64,000 bases of DNA from Candidatus Zhuqueibacterota bacterium. Its GTDB lineage: Bacteria; Zhuqueibacterota; Zhuqueibacteria; Residuimicrobiales; Oceaniaggregativiventaceae. The notes below the pieces were generated by a model that was not told where the DNA came from, did no database searches, and saw only the letters and a list, made by a program, of their open reading frames with translations. Shown in pieces: positions 27,003 through 34,803 of the stretch. The DNA is taken from NCBI GenBank assembly GCA_014728085.1, contig WJMF01000234.1, forward strand, positions 1 through 64,000, in the 5' to 3' direction. Made by a program: the position numbers and the translations under genes. Numbering within the stretch: the stretch's first letter is position 1; every line of letters begins with the position of its first letter.

Positions 27003-28757
27003 TTAGTTGTTTGACAATGATGCTATTTTCTCGGTTGCATCCGCACTGCTGCTTAAAGCATTGGCCTCCTCGATCAGTTCAAGAGCGCTTTGTATGTGTA
27101 TCCTGGAGACGGTTTCGCCGCCGATCAGTCTGGCGACCTGGTTTATACTTTCTTCTTTGTCCAGTTTACGAATAGTGGTTCGGGTTTTATTTTCGCTTTG
27201 TTCCTTTTCAACCAAATAGTGGTGCTGAGACATACTGGCTATTTGAGGCAGATGAGTAATACAAATAACCTGATGAGCAGCAGCCAGAACTCGCAAATTA
27301 AGTCCGACTATTTGAGCTATTCTTCCCGAGACACCATTGTCTATTTCATCGAATATCAGGACAGGAACTTTATCTGCATCGGCAAGGAGGGTCTTTAGAG
27401 CAAGCATGATGCGTGAAATTTCACCACCGGAGGCGATTTTAGCCAGGGGTTTGACCGATTCACCCGGGTTGGTTGACATTAAAAATTCCACCAGATCGCA
27501 ACCATTCCGAAAAGCCTGCACCCGATTTCCATTCATATCGATATAGGGTTCGTTTAATGTCTCATTCTGATCGATTTTTGTTTCAAAGATCGCTCTGCTC
27601 ATTCCCAACTGTGCAAGTTTATCGACCACCAACTTGTCCAGCGTTTTGGCTGTTTCCCGACGCCGGCGGTTTATTTCCAGACAAAGCCGGGCAAATTCTT
27701 GCCGGCTTTCATGCAAAAAATCGCTCAATTCGTCGATCTCTTGATCCAGATTATCGACAAGATAAAGCTCTGCTTTCAGTTTTTTCGCCATCTCAATTAC
27801 GGCGTTCAAAGAACCACCGTATTTCTTTTTGAGTCCGTTGAGAGTGACCAGTCGTTGTCGAATTTCTTCCAAACGGCCGGCATCGAATGTCACATTTCTC
27901 GCATAATGTTGAAGGGATTGGGAGAGATCTTCAACCAAAACCTGAGCCTGGTTACACTGTTCATATAACTTTTCGAATGATTTGTCTATCGTTTGCAGTT
28001 CCAGCAAATCCTTTTCAGCAGAGGCCAGGATTTCCGATACCGCTCCTTCATCCTCATAAAGTCTTTTAAACAGTCTGTCGGTTTTTTCGACGAGTAGTTC
28101 GGCATTGCCCAAAATGCGTTCTTCGTTGGTCAGCGATTTTTCTTCTTCTGGTTGAGGATCAACCGCCGAAATTTCATTATATTGATAAGAAAGGATATCG
28201 CGTTGTTTTTTCAATTCCTCAGCTCTGGTTCTCACCTTTTTGAGTGACCGGAGAATATCGTTCAGACGATTATATTGTTCGGTTATGGGATCGGAGTGTA
28301 TCTGTCCAAAAGCATCCAGATAATCGATATGCTTTTTTACCTGAAAGAGTAACTGATGTTCATGCTGTCCGTGCAAATCAACAAGAAGATCGCCCAACTC
28401 TGAAAGGACAGAAAGTGTGACAGGAGAATCGTTAATGAAATTACGGCTGCGTCCGTTGGCATTGATTTCGCGTCTGAGTATCAGAGAATCATCATACCAT
28501 TCCAGTTCATTTCTATTAAAAAAATCGTCAATTTCAGGTAATTTTGCAACAACAAAATGACCCTCAACAATACCTTTATCAGCGCCATTGCGAACCACAT
28601 CCCTGCTCAAGCGTTCTCCGAGCAACCCTTCCAGTGCCCCTATTAAAATCGATTTTCCGGCTCCGGTTTCTCCGGTAATAATATTCAGACCAACGCTGAA
28701 ATCGATCTCAATTTCATCAATCAGAATGAAATTTTTCGCGTAAAGATGTTTGAGCAT
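27003..28757 (-). CDS. recN: DNA repair protein RecN
   Basis: SMC-like ATPase acting early in double-strand-break repair. Walker A GETGAGKS (about 29-36) is in ITGETGAGKSILIGAL. Two long coiled-coil stretches (about 165-215 and 320-375) flank a shorter central region. The ABC signature is in ASGGEISRIMLALK (about 441-454) and Walker B in VLIFDEIDNGVSG (about 465-477), followed by ICITHLPQIAS. At 584 residues it is slightly longer than E. coli RecN. It sits 13 bp after the propeller-protein gene in the same run. Confidence 0.97.
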   Translation of the reverse strand: MLKHLYAKNFILIDEIEIDFSVGLNIITGETGAGKSILIGALEGLLGERLSRDVVRNGADKGIVEGHFVVAKLPEIDDFFNRNELEWYDDSLILRREINANGRSRNFINDSPVTLSVLSELGDLLVDLHGQHEHQLLFQVKKHIDYLDAFGQIHSDPITEQYNRLNDILRSLKKVRTRAEELKKQRDILSYQYNEISAVDPQPEEEKSLTNEERILGNAELLVEKTDRLFKRLYEDEGAVSEILASAEKDLLELQTIDKSFEKLYEQCNQAQVLVEDLSQSLQHYARNVTFDAGRLEEIRQRLVTLNGLKKKYGGSLNAVIEMAKKLKAELYLVDNLDQEIDELSDFLHESRQEFARLCLEINRRRRETAKTLDKLVVDKLAQLGMSRAIFETKIDQNETLNEPYIDMNGNRVQAFRNGCDLVEFLMSTNPGESVKPLAKIASGGEISRIMLALKTLLADADKVPVLIFDEIDNGVSGRIAQIVGLNLRVLAAAHQVICITHLPQIASMSQHHYLVEKEQSENKTRTTIRKLDKEESINQVARLIGGETVSRIHIQSALELIEEANALSSSADATEKIASLSNN

Positions 28758-28770
28758 TGCTATCTTGACC

Positions 28771-30948
28771 TTATGGATGTATCACTGCGACCTTGCCTGC
28801 CCCGGACTCTCCATCTGCAGTGGTGACCAGGTAAAAATAGACACCGGACGATATCAAATCGCCTTTGTCGTTTCTACCATCCCAGTAGGCACGAGCTCCT
28901 AAGATCTGTTGAGACGAAATTTTTCGAACCAAGCTACCGGCTAGAGTAAATATACGAATTTCTGAATCTTTAGCCAAATTTTCAATATAAAATCGATTCA
29001 TTTCATTATCAAGCACAAAGGGATTTGGATACCCCTTTAACTGCGCAAGGGATTGAGCAGGTTGTGCAAAAGGAGATTCATAAACAGACATACCATTGGT
29101 TGTTCCGATATAAACATGGCCGGTTTGCTTGTTGAATGCAAAACAGGTTACATTATCATTAACCAACGGACTGTTTGAAGTGGAAAAGTGTTCCCAGGTA
29201 AATTCATCGGCATCCAGGCGCGACAACCCGCCTTTTGTGCCGATCCATTTATTATTAAGCGCATCAATGGCTATGCAGTTAATATCATCATTAATAACGG
29301 AATAGCGTTTACCCACCTGACCGCCAAACCAATAATTCAACCCATCCTGGGTGCCGACCCAGAGGACACCATCATCATCTTCAGCAATTGACCGAACGTT
29401 AAGATCAAAAAGGCCGTCATTGGTGTTCAGCCCCTGAGAGAGGTCATCATCGAATTTATCCATGGGGGTACCATTATCATCGACAACAGAGATGCCCCGA
29501 TCCTGAGTACCGATCCATTTACGACCATACGTGTCAATTGCCAGGGTTTGAACGAACAAGGACCGAATCCCCTCCACCGTGGAAAAATATTGCCACTGAT
29601 TATCGGGTGTTACCATTGCCAGCACATTTTGATTGGCTGCCTGGGCGTTGAGTATCCAGACATTGCCGCTTTTATCGACCATCACATCTGTGGTGACGAT
29701 ATAACTGGAACTGCCGGATATACCTGAAAGATGTCCATCCGCTTCGTCGAGAAACGAGATAGTGATCTCACTGCCGGATTGATCAAAAATAGCGACACCC
29801 GCTCCCCAACTGGCGGCCCAGACCCGGTTTGAGCTGTCAACCGTTACTGCCTGATAATTATTACTGTTCAATTTACCATTGGTCTTGGAAAAAGTCAACC
29901 AGGTCGTTCCATCAAAGCGGGAAATTCCTCCTCCCGCAACACCGGGTGAGGCAACCCATAAATTACCTGTCTTGTCAAAAACCATGTCCTGAAACTGATT
30001 GCTCAGCGGTTCATCGGGTTCCAGGTAAAGAAACTGTTCTGTGTTTTTTTCGATATAAGCGAGACCCCGGTGTCCAACCCCCAGCCAAACAGTGGCTTCT
30101 CGATCAACCTGGATATCGGTTATATTGGGCAGATATTCACCCAGTCGCCGCCAAAGACCGCCTGACTCTGTATGGTACAACCCATCCGATGTAGCCAGAT
30201 AAAGACCTTGTTCTCCAGCAGCAGCGTCAACAACAGAAAAATCGGTAAACTCGGGATCGCTCCAGTTCGTACCATCAAATCGAACGACACCGCGTTCTGT
30301 ACCAATGATATAACTCGAATCCGTCGGGTAAACAAAAAGCACATTGTTGGACGGCAGACCGTCAACGAAGGTATAGGTAGTCCACGCGCTTGGCGCCATA
30401 AGATTGGGAAAATCAAGAGAAGCGGTTTTGACACCGTCATTGCAGGCTACCCATATCTGTTCCTCGGCATCGACAACCACCCGGTTACATTCTCCTATTT
30501 TCCAGGTCTCTTTGACCTCCCATTTTGATATATCATAGAGGCTGGTTCCGATATTGAGAGCAATAAAAATGGAATCTCCATATGCATAGAGATCGCGGAT
30601 AACAAAACCGACAAAATCATTTTTAATTTTAAATTCACCGCTTTCAGGCTCCAGGCACATCAAATGTCCTTCTGAAGAAGCAATCCAGACACGATTGTAT
30701 CTATCGACTTCAATCGCAATCAGGTCATTGCTCAATAGCCCTTCTGTGTTGGTGTATTTGGTGCTACTGTGCTCTACAAGATCATAAGCGACCAGTCCGC
30801 CATTGGTAGCACACCAGACGGTTTCTTCATCTATAGCGATCTGTCTAATATCTTTGGCATTGGTAAAGGTTCTCCATTGTCCGACATCAGCAAACAATAT
30901 CTGATAAAAGAAAATACAGAGAGAGATGAAAATAAGAAAACGGTTCAT
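28771..30948 (-). CDS. Exported two-component-regulator-type propeller protein with FlgD-like C-terminus (PorZ-like)
   Basis: A 725-residue exported protein: signal peptide (1-20), then propeller repeats with recurring [VK]W[IV]G/A-T-x-x-G motifs (TVWCATNGGL, RVWIASSEGHL, TVWLGVGHRGL, RKWIGTQDRGI, VLWVGTQDGL, NKWIGTKGGL, HVYIGTTNGM). A C-terminal domain of about 85 residues starts GYPNPFVLDN and ends SSGVYFYLVTTADGESG. This order, two propellers plus an Ig-like FlgD domain, is that of PorZ, a surface component of the type IX secretion machinery; the assignment is tentative because no other por genes are in the window. It lies between ribH and recN with gaps of 12 and 13 bp. Confidence 0.78.
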   Translation of the reverse strand: MNRFLIFISLCIFFYQILFADVGQWRTFTNAKDIRQIAIDEETVWCATNGGLVAYDLVEHSSTKYTNTEGLLSNDLIAIEVDRYNRVWIASSEGHLMCLEPESGEFKIKNDFVGFVIRDLYAYGDSIFIALNIGTSLYDISKWEVKETWKIGECNRVVVDAEEQIWVACNDGVKTASLDFPNLMAPSAWTTYTFVDGLPSNNVLFVYPTDSSYIIGTERGVVRFDGTNWSDPEFTDFSVVDAAAGEQGLYLATSDGLYHTESGGLWRRLGEYLPNITDIQVDREATVWLGVGHRGLAYIEKNTEQFLYLEPDEPLSNQFQDMVFDKTGNLWVASPGVAGGGISRFDGTTWLTFSKTNGKLNSNNYQAVTVDSSNRVWAASWGAGVAIFDQSGSEITISFLDEADGHLSGISGSSSYIVTTDVMVDKSGNVWILNAQAANQNVLAMVTPDNQWQYFSTVEGIRSLFVQTLAIDTYGRKWIGTQDRGISVVDDNGTPMDKFDDDLSQGLNTNDGLFDLNVRSIAEDDDGVLWVGTQDGLNYWFGGQVGKRYSVINDDINCIAIDALNNKWIGTKGGLSRLDADEFTWEHFSTSNSPLVNDNVTCFAFNKQTGHVYIGTTNGMSVYESPFAQPAQSLAQLKGYPNPFVLDNEMNRFYIENLAKDSEIRIFTLAGSLVRKISSQQILGARAYWDGRNDKGDLISSGVYFYLVTTADGESGAGKVAVIHP

Positions 30949-30960
30949 TCGTTTTTTCGC

Positions 30961-31437
30961 TTATTCTTTGAGTGGTAATTTATCAAAAAGGTCAGTCATT
31001 TCAATAGCGCCAAGAGCCGCGTCCCATCCCTTATTGCCGCTTTTGGTACCGGCGCGTTCAATAGCCTGTTCCAGTGTATCCGGAGTTATAACTCCGTAAG
31101 AGACCGGAATTCCACTTTCCAGGCTCGTCTGCGCGATCCCTTTGGTCACTTCTGCAGCGATATATTCGAAATGAGGTGTTGCACCGCGAATCACTGCTCC
31201 GAGACAAATGACGGCATCATAGCGTTTTGAAACAACGAGTCGTTTGGCAGCGATGGGAATTTCAAATGAGCCGGGAACCCAGGCAATATCAACCTTGGTC
31301 ATATCCGCTCCATGGCGCTCGAGACAATCCAGCGCCCCCTCTAATAATTTTTTGCAAATGAGTTCATTAAATCGACTCACGACGATGCCGAAGCGTCTGT
31401 TTTTGGCGCTTAGTTGTCCCTGAATCGTTTTTACCAT
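30961..31437 (-). CDS. ribH: 6,7-dimethyl-8-ribityllumazine synthase
   Basis: Penultimate step of riboflavin synthesis: joins the ribityl pyrimidine with dihydroxybutanone phosphate. The 158-residue protein shows [14 protein letters not shown] (about 22-35), WVPGSFEIP (about 53-61), and [15 protein letters not shown] (about 79-93), with the catalytic His in PHFEY. The frame opens with a GTG at 31446. The ATG at 31437 is chosen because AGGTGA sits 5 nt upstream of it and overlaps that GTG. It overlaps the 3' end of ribBA by 71 bp, an unusually long overlap that suggests translational coupling. Confidence 0.95.
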   Translation of the reverse strand: MVKTIQGQLSAKNRRFGIVVSRFNELICKKLLEGALDCLERHGADMTKVDIAWVPGSFEIPIAAKRLVVSKRYDAVICLGAVIRGATPHFEYIAAEVTKGIAQTSLESGIPVSYGVITPDTLEQAIERAGTKSGNKGWDAALGAIEMTDLFDKLPLKE

Positions 31438-32683
31438 TTGAATCACCTGTTTTTTTATCTTTTAATAAAATAAGATGCCCGAGACGATCTCGCTTTGTCT
31501 CCAGATATTTTAAGTTACAGGAATTGGGCTGGATTTCGATTGGAATCCGCTCCTTGATCTCGAGTCCATATCCAGCCAGTCCGACTTCTTTTTTGGGATT
31601 ATTCGTTAGCAAATGTATTTTTCGCACACCCAAATCATACAATATTTGTGCACCGATACCATAATCGCGAAGATCGGCTTTAAATCCCAACTCAACATTG
31701 GCGTCGACTGTATCCTTGCCATGATCTTGAAGGTGGTAGGCACGGATTTTATCGGGCAGACCTATACCTCTGCCCTCTTGTCTCATATAGAGAAAAACAC
31801 CTTGTTTTGCCTGTCCGATCATTTCGAGTGCTTTATGCATCTGATCTCCACAGTCACAGCGCAGGGAACCGAAAACATCACCGGTGAGACATTCCGAGTG
31901 CACGCGGATCAGGGAGGGTTGATCTCCGTTTATATTTCCCTTGACCAAAGCAACATGATACTGGGTATCGACATCGCTTTTATAGACATAGAGATTAAAC
32001 TCGCCATATTTCGTCGGAAGTTTCGATGTCGCATATAGCTCTACCAGTTTTTCTTTGCGGCGCCGATATTCAATAATATCGCGAACGGTGATCATTTTCA
32101 GATTAAATTTTGCTGCGATTTCCCTCAATTTCGGGGTACGGGCCATGGTACCGTCTTCATCCATGATTTCGCACAGGACACCTGCCGGTTTTGCCTGAGC
32201 GAAAAGAGCGAGATCGACGACTGATTCAGTATGTCCGGCTCGCCGTAACACGCCGCCCGGTGCAGCGAGTATTGGAAAGACATGTCCCGGTTTGCCAAAA
32301 TCAGAAGCCGTTGATTTTGAATCTGCAAGCGCGCGTATGGTTTTGGCACGGTCATTGGCGGAGATGCCGGTGGTTACACCGGCTTTGCAATAATCGACGG
32401 AAACGGTAAAAGCGGTTCCCATCAGGCCGGAATTTTGAGATACCATAGGCTGGATATCCAATGCTTTTGCGCGCTCCGGCGTCATCGCGATACAGATGAG
32501 GCCCCTGCCTTCTTTGGCCATAAAATTGATTTTGGCCGGGGTCACTTTTTCTGCCAACATGATAAAATCGCCCTCGTTCTCCCGATCTTCATCATCGACA
32601 ACAATAATGATTTCTCCGTTTTGCAGAGCGCGAATCGCATCTTCAATTGTGTCAAATACTGGAGTTTTCGTTTCCTTATCCAT
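31367..32683 (-). CDS. ribBA: Bifunctional 3,4-dihydroxy-2-butanone-4-phosphate synthase / GTP cyclohydrolase II
   Basis: Provides both precursors for riboflavin. The RibB domain (about 1-205) carries the acidic loop [11 protein letters not shown] (about 29-39), [10 protein letters not shown], and [20 protein letters not shown] with its catalytic His. The RibA domain (about 206-405) carries the zinc Cys set in [19 protein letters not shown] (about 260-278), and the GTP-binding RQEGRGIGL (about 292-300). The usual C-terminus (TKRDRLGHL) is followed by about 30 extra, basic residues encoded in the overlap with ribH. It follows ribE by 8 bp. Confidence 0.96.
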   Translation of the reverse strand: MDKETKTPVFDTIEDAIRALQNGEIIIVVDDEDRENEGDFIMLAEKVTPAKINFMAKEGRGLICIAMTPERAKALDIQPMVSQNSGLMGTAFTVSVDYCKAGVTTGISANDRAKTIRALADSKSTASDFGKPGHVFPILAAPGGVLRRAGHTESVVDLALFAQAKPAGVLCEIMDEDGTMARTPKLREIAAKFNLKMITVRDIIEYRRRKEKLVELYATSKLPTKYGEFNLYVYKSDVDTQYHVALVKGNINGDQPSLIRVHSECLTGDVFGSLRCDCGDQMHKALEMIGQAKQGVFLYMRQEGRGIGLPDKIRAYHLQDHGKDTVDANVELGFKADLRDYGIGAQILYDLGVRKIHLLTNNPKKEVGLAGYGLEIKERIPIEIQPNSCNLKYLETKRDRLGHLILLKDKKTGDSNGKNDSGTTKRQKQTLRHRRESI

Positions 32684-32691
32684 CCTTCGCT

Positions 32692-33333
32692 TTATTCGAA
32701 ACCTAATTTATTTAACTTGTCGATCGTTAGATTTGTTTCCGGATCTTCTTTTTTCATCAGTTTATAAACATATTTACCAAGAAGGTCTACCTCTATATTA
32801 ATCGAATCTCCGGCCTTTTTATTTCCAATAATTGTTGTTTCTGCCGTATGGGGGATCACAGCAACAGAAATTCTGGAGCCATACATGTCGGCAATAGTCA
32901 GGCTGACGCCATCAAGGGCAATGGATCCTTTTTCAACGCAAAAGGGCACGAGCTCGCCGGGGATATCGAGCACAAGCCACAAACCCGGTTGACGATTCTG
33001 AACCTCCATAATTTTTCCCATTCCATCCACATGTCCCTGTACAAAATGACCACCGAGTCTGTCACCGGTTCTTAAAGCTCGTTCAAGATTAACCTGCGAA
33101 CCCGGAACGAGTTTTTCGAGATTGGTTCGATGAAGGGTTTCCTCAACAGCCTGCACTGTGAATTGAGGATCGGAAACCGAAATCGCGGTTAAACAAACCC
33201 CGTTCACCGCCACGCTGTCCCCAATTTTCAAGTCCTGGCATATCTTTTTTGCATATAGAGTGAGTTGTTGACCCTGATTTTGGCTAACAACCGTTTTGAT
33301 TAATCCAATTTCTTCAACAAGACCGGTAAACAT
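32692..33333 (-). CDS. ribE: Riboflavin synthase alpha chain
   Basis: Dismutates two lumazine molecules into riboflavin. The two internally repeated lumazine-binding domains are visible: the first with MFTGLVEEIG at the N-terminus and DSVAVNGVCLTAISV (about 40-54), the second from LERALRTGDRLGGHFVQGHVDG (about 89-110) with SIALDGVSLTIADM (about 133-146). The ATG at 33333 gives the standard MFTG start, 4 bp after the ribD stop. A TTG at 33348 would add five residues inside ribD and is not preferred. Length (213) is normal. Confidence 0.96.
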   Translation of the reverse strand: MFTGLVEEIGLIKTVVSQNQGQQLTLYAKKICQDLKIGDSVAVNGVCLTAISVSDPQFTVQAVEETLHRTNLEKLVPGSQVNLERALRTGDRLGGHFVQGHVDGMGKIMEVQNRQPGLWLVLDIPGELVPFCVEKGSIALDGVSLTIADMYGSRISVAVIPHTAETTIIGNKKAGDSINIEVDLLGKYVYKLMKKEDPETNLTIDKLNKLGFE

Positions 33334-33337
33334 GGCT

Positions 33338-34447
33338 TTACTTTTCAAAATCTGCGATAAAGAGTAGATCTTCTTTTATTCTTCTGATTTTAACATTTAC
33401 CAGTTGAATGGCGGAATTGATATTGCGAATACCCAGATCCCCGATTGCGTCGATGCCACTTCCGAGAATTTTGGGCGCTATAAAGACAGCAATGCGGTCG
33501 GCGTGTCCGCTTCGCATACAGCTGGTTTGAACGGTATTTCCTCCTTCAATAAGCACAGAGGTAATGCCGAGGGTTTTCAAATATTCCAAAAGCGCTTCCC
33601 AGGTCACCCATCCTTTTTCATCATGGGGAAGAATTTCAACGGTGGCGCCTTTTTCTTCAATGCGGGCAATTTTTTCTTTTGAAGCCTGTTCGGTGCATAT
33701 AAAAATAGTTTTCGGCGCCAGCTCATCGGATATCAATAATTTGGCATCAAGCGGAACGCGTAATTTACTATCCAGAATAATTCTTACAGGTGAGATGCCG
33801 TTCGCATAGCGAACCGTCAACAGCGGATCATCTGTTAAGAGAGTACCGATACCGATCATGATGGCATTATGCCGGGCTCTGAGCCGGTGGGCCGCATGTC
33901 TGGAGCTTCGGCTGGTGACCCATTTCGAATGTCCTGTACTGGTGGCAATTCGCCCGTCAAGAGTTTGAGCGATCTTGAGGGTAAGAAAGGGTTTACCGGT
34001 GGTAATAAATTTAATATAGCCGAAATTCAGTTCTTTACATTCATTCTCGAGGACATTTTCCGTTACCTCGATTCCTTTTGTGCGCATGTAATTTATTCCC
34101 TTTCCCATGACCTGGGGATTGGGATCGACCATACCAACCACGACGCGGGCAATTCCAGCCTGAAAAACAGCATCCACACATGGCGGGGTTTTACCATGAT
34201 GAACACAGGGTTCAAGCGTTACATATAATGTGCTTCCTGCTGCGTCATCGCCGGCATCAGAAATCGCATTTAGTTCTGCGTGCGCCCGACCAAATTTCTC
34301 ATGATATCCCTCACCGATGATCTCACCATTTTTTACGATTACAGCTCCCACCATCGGATTGGGATGAACGTCTCCTCTCCCTTTAACCGACAGTTGCAGG
34401 GCCTTTTTCATAAACTTTTTATCTTCGGCATTCTCGTTCGTTGGCAA
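33338..34447 (-). CDS. ribD: Riboflavin biosynthesis deaminase/reductase
   Basis: Bifunctional enzyme for the second and third pyrimidine-branch steps. The N-terminal deaminase has the zinc motif GRAHAELNAI (about 53-62) and PCVHHGKTPPC (about 80-90). The C-terminal reductase (about 150-369) has PFLTLKIAQTLDGRIAT, SKWVTSR, and LIEGGNTVQTSCM. The start is TTG at 34447 with AAGGTGG 8 nt upstream; no ATG is closer than codon 13. First gene of the ribD-ribE-ribBA-ribH operon, transcribed from the promoter at 34558-34586. Confidence 0.95.
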   Translation of the reverse strand: MPTNENAEDKKFMKKALQLSVKGRGDVHPNPMVGAVIVKNGEIIGEGYHEKFGRAHAELNAISDAGDDAAGSTLYVTLEPCVHHGKTPPCVDAVFQAGIARVVVGMVDPNPQVMGKGINYMRTKGIEVTENVLENECKELNFGYIKFITTGKPFLTLKIAQTLDGRIATSTGHSKWVTSRSSRHAAHRLRARHNAIMIGIGTLLTDDPLLTVRYANGISPVRIILDSKLRVPLDAKLLISDELAPKTIFICTEQASKEKIARIEEKGATVEILPHDEKGWVTWEALLEYLKTLGITSVLIEGGNTVQTSCMRSGHADRIAVFIAPKILGSGIDAIGDLGIRNINSAIQLVNVKIRRIKEDLLFIADFEK

Positions 34448-34501
34448 AAAGCACCACCTTTAAAAACAAATCAATTATTCAAATTAAAACAATATAAAAC
34501 A

Positions 34502-34525
34502 GCCCTAAAAGCGTGCTTTCAGGGC
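34502..34525 (-). terminator. Terminator-like hairpin in the rib operon leader
   Basis: On the minus strand, GCCCTGAAAG and CTTTTAGGGC pair with one G-U around loop CACG. They are followed by TGTTTTATATTGTTTT. It lies about 25 nt after the predicted rib transcription start and 55 bp before the ribD TTG, so it may attenuate the operon. Confidence 0.55.
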
Positions 34526-34557
34526 CAGGCGTCGACAGTCATTGTTTTTGACGATTA

Positions 34558-34586
34558 AATATAACCATAATCCATTCTCAAATCAA
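34558..34586 (-). promoter_or_regulatory. Candidate promoter of the rib operon
   Basis: Minus strand: TTGATT (34586-34581), 17-bp spacer, TATATT (34563-34558). Good fit to sigma-70 spacing. The predicted leader is about 100 nt and contains the hairpin at 34502-34525. Confidence 0.5.
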
Positions 34587-34658
34587 GACATTTTTAATCT
34601 TTTAAAGACAAAAAGATATTCAGCACACAATAAATTGACGCATTTAGCAAGAAACATA

Positions 34659-34676
34659 CAAAATATGGATATTTTG
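34659..34676. promoter_or_regulatory. Dyad upstream of the nrdJ promoter, possible operator
   Basis: CAAAATAT-GG-ATATTTTG, 8-bp perfect arms, ending 1 bp before the candidate -35 of nrdJ. It could bind a dimeric regulator of ribonucleotide reductase; it does not match the NrdR box that I know. Confidence 0.4.
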
Positions 34677-34677
34677 C

Positions 34678-34705
34678 TTGATTTTTGCAAAACATATCTT
34701 AAATT
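34678..34705 (+). promoter_or_regulatory. Candidate promoter of nrdJ
   Basis: TTGATT (34678-34683), 16-bp spacer, TAAATT (34700-34705). A second possible -35, TTGACG at 34635-34640, with TACAAA at 34657-34662 overlaps the dyad. The leader to the ATG at 34804 is about 92 nt. Confidence 0.38.
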
Positions 34706-34771
34706 TTAAAAGACACAAGGCCTCCTTTGGGGTAGGGCAAATTTAAATTTCAGAACCTGCAAACAAAAACC

Positions 34772-34791
34772 AAACCTTTGGCAAAAGGTTT
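34772..34791 (+). promoter_or_regulatory. Leader hairpin beside the nrdJ ribosome site
   Basis: Perfect 8-bp stem AAACCTTT / AAAGGTTT with loop GGCA, ending 3 nt before the GAGGGT ribosome site of nrdJ. It may affect translation start or mRNA stability. Confidence 0.45.
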
Positions 34792-34803
34792 CATGAGGGT
34801 CCT

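Larger units (their letters stand above)
34448..34803. other. Divergent regulatory region between ribD and nrdJ
   Basis: 356 bp without a gene. It holds the rib promoter and leader hairpin on the minus strand, and the nrdJ promoter, an upstream dyad (34659-34676) and a leader hairpin (34772-34791) on the plus strand. The FMN and cobalamin riboswitch core motifs were looked for and not found. Confidence 0.6.

Noticed and set aside
34448-34600. FMN riboswitch upstream of ribD
   Set aside because: The conserved RFN core (AGGGTGAAATTCCC-like and GCCCGCGA-like blocks) is absent on both strands; only a simple hairpin is present.
34706-34803. Cobalamin riboswitch upstream of nrdJ
   Set aside because: No B12 box (GCCACTG-like) and no aptamer-sized structure; the short hairpin does not match.
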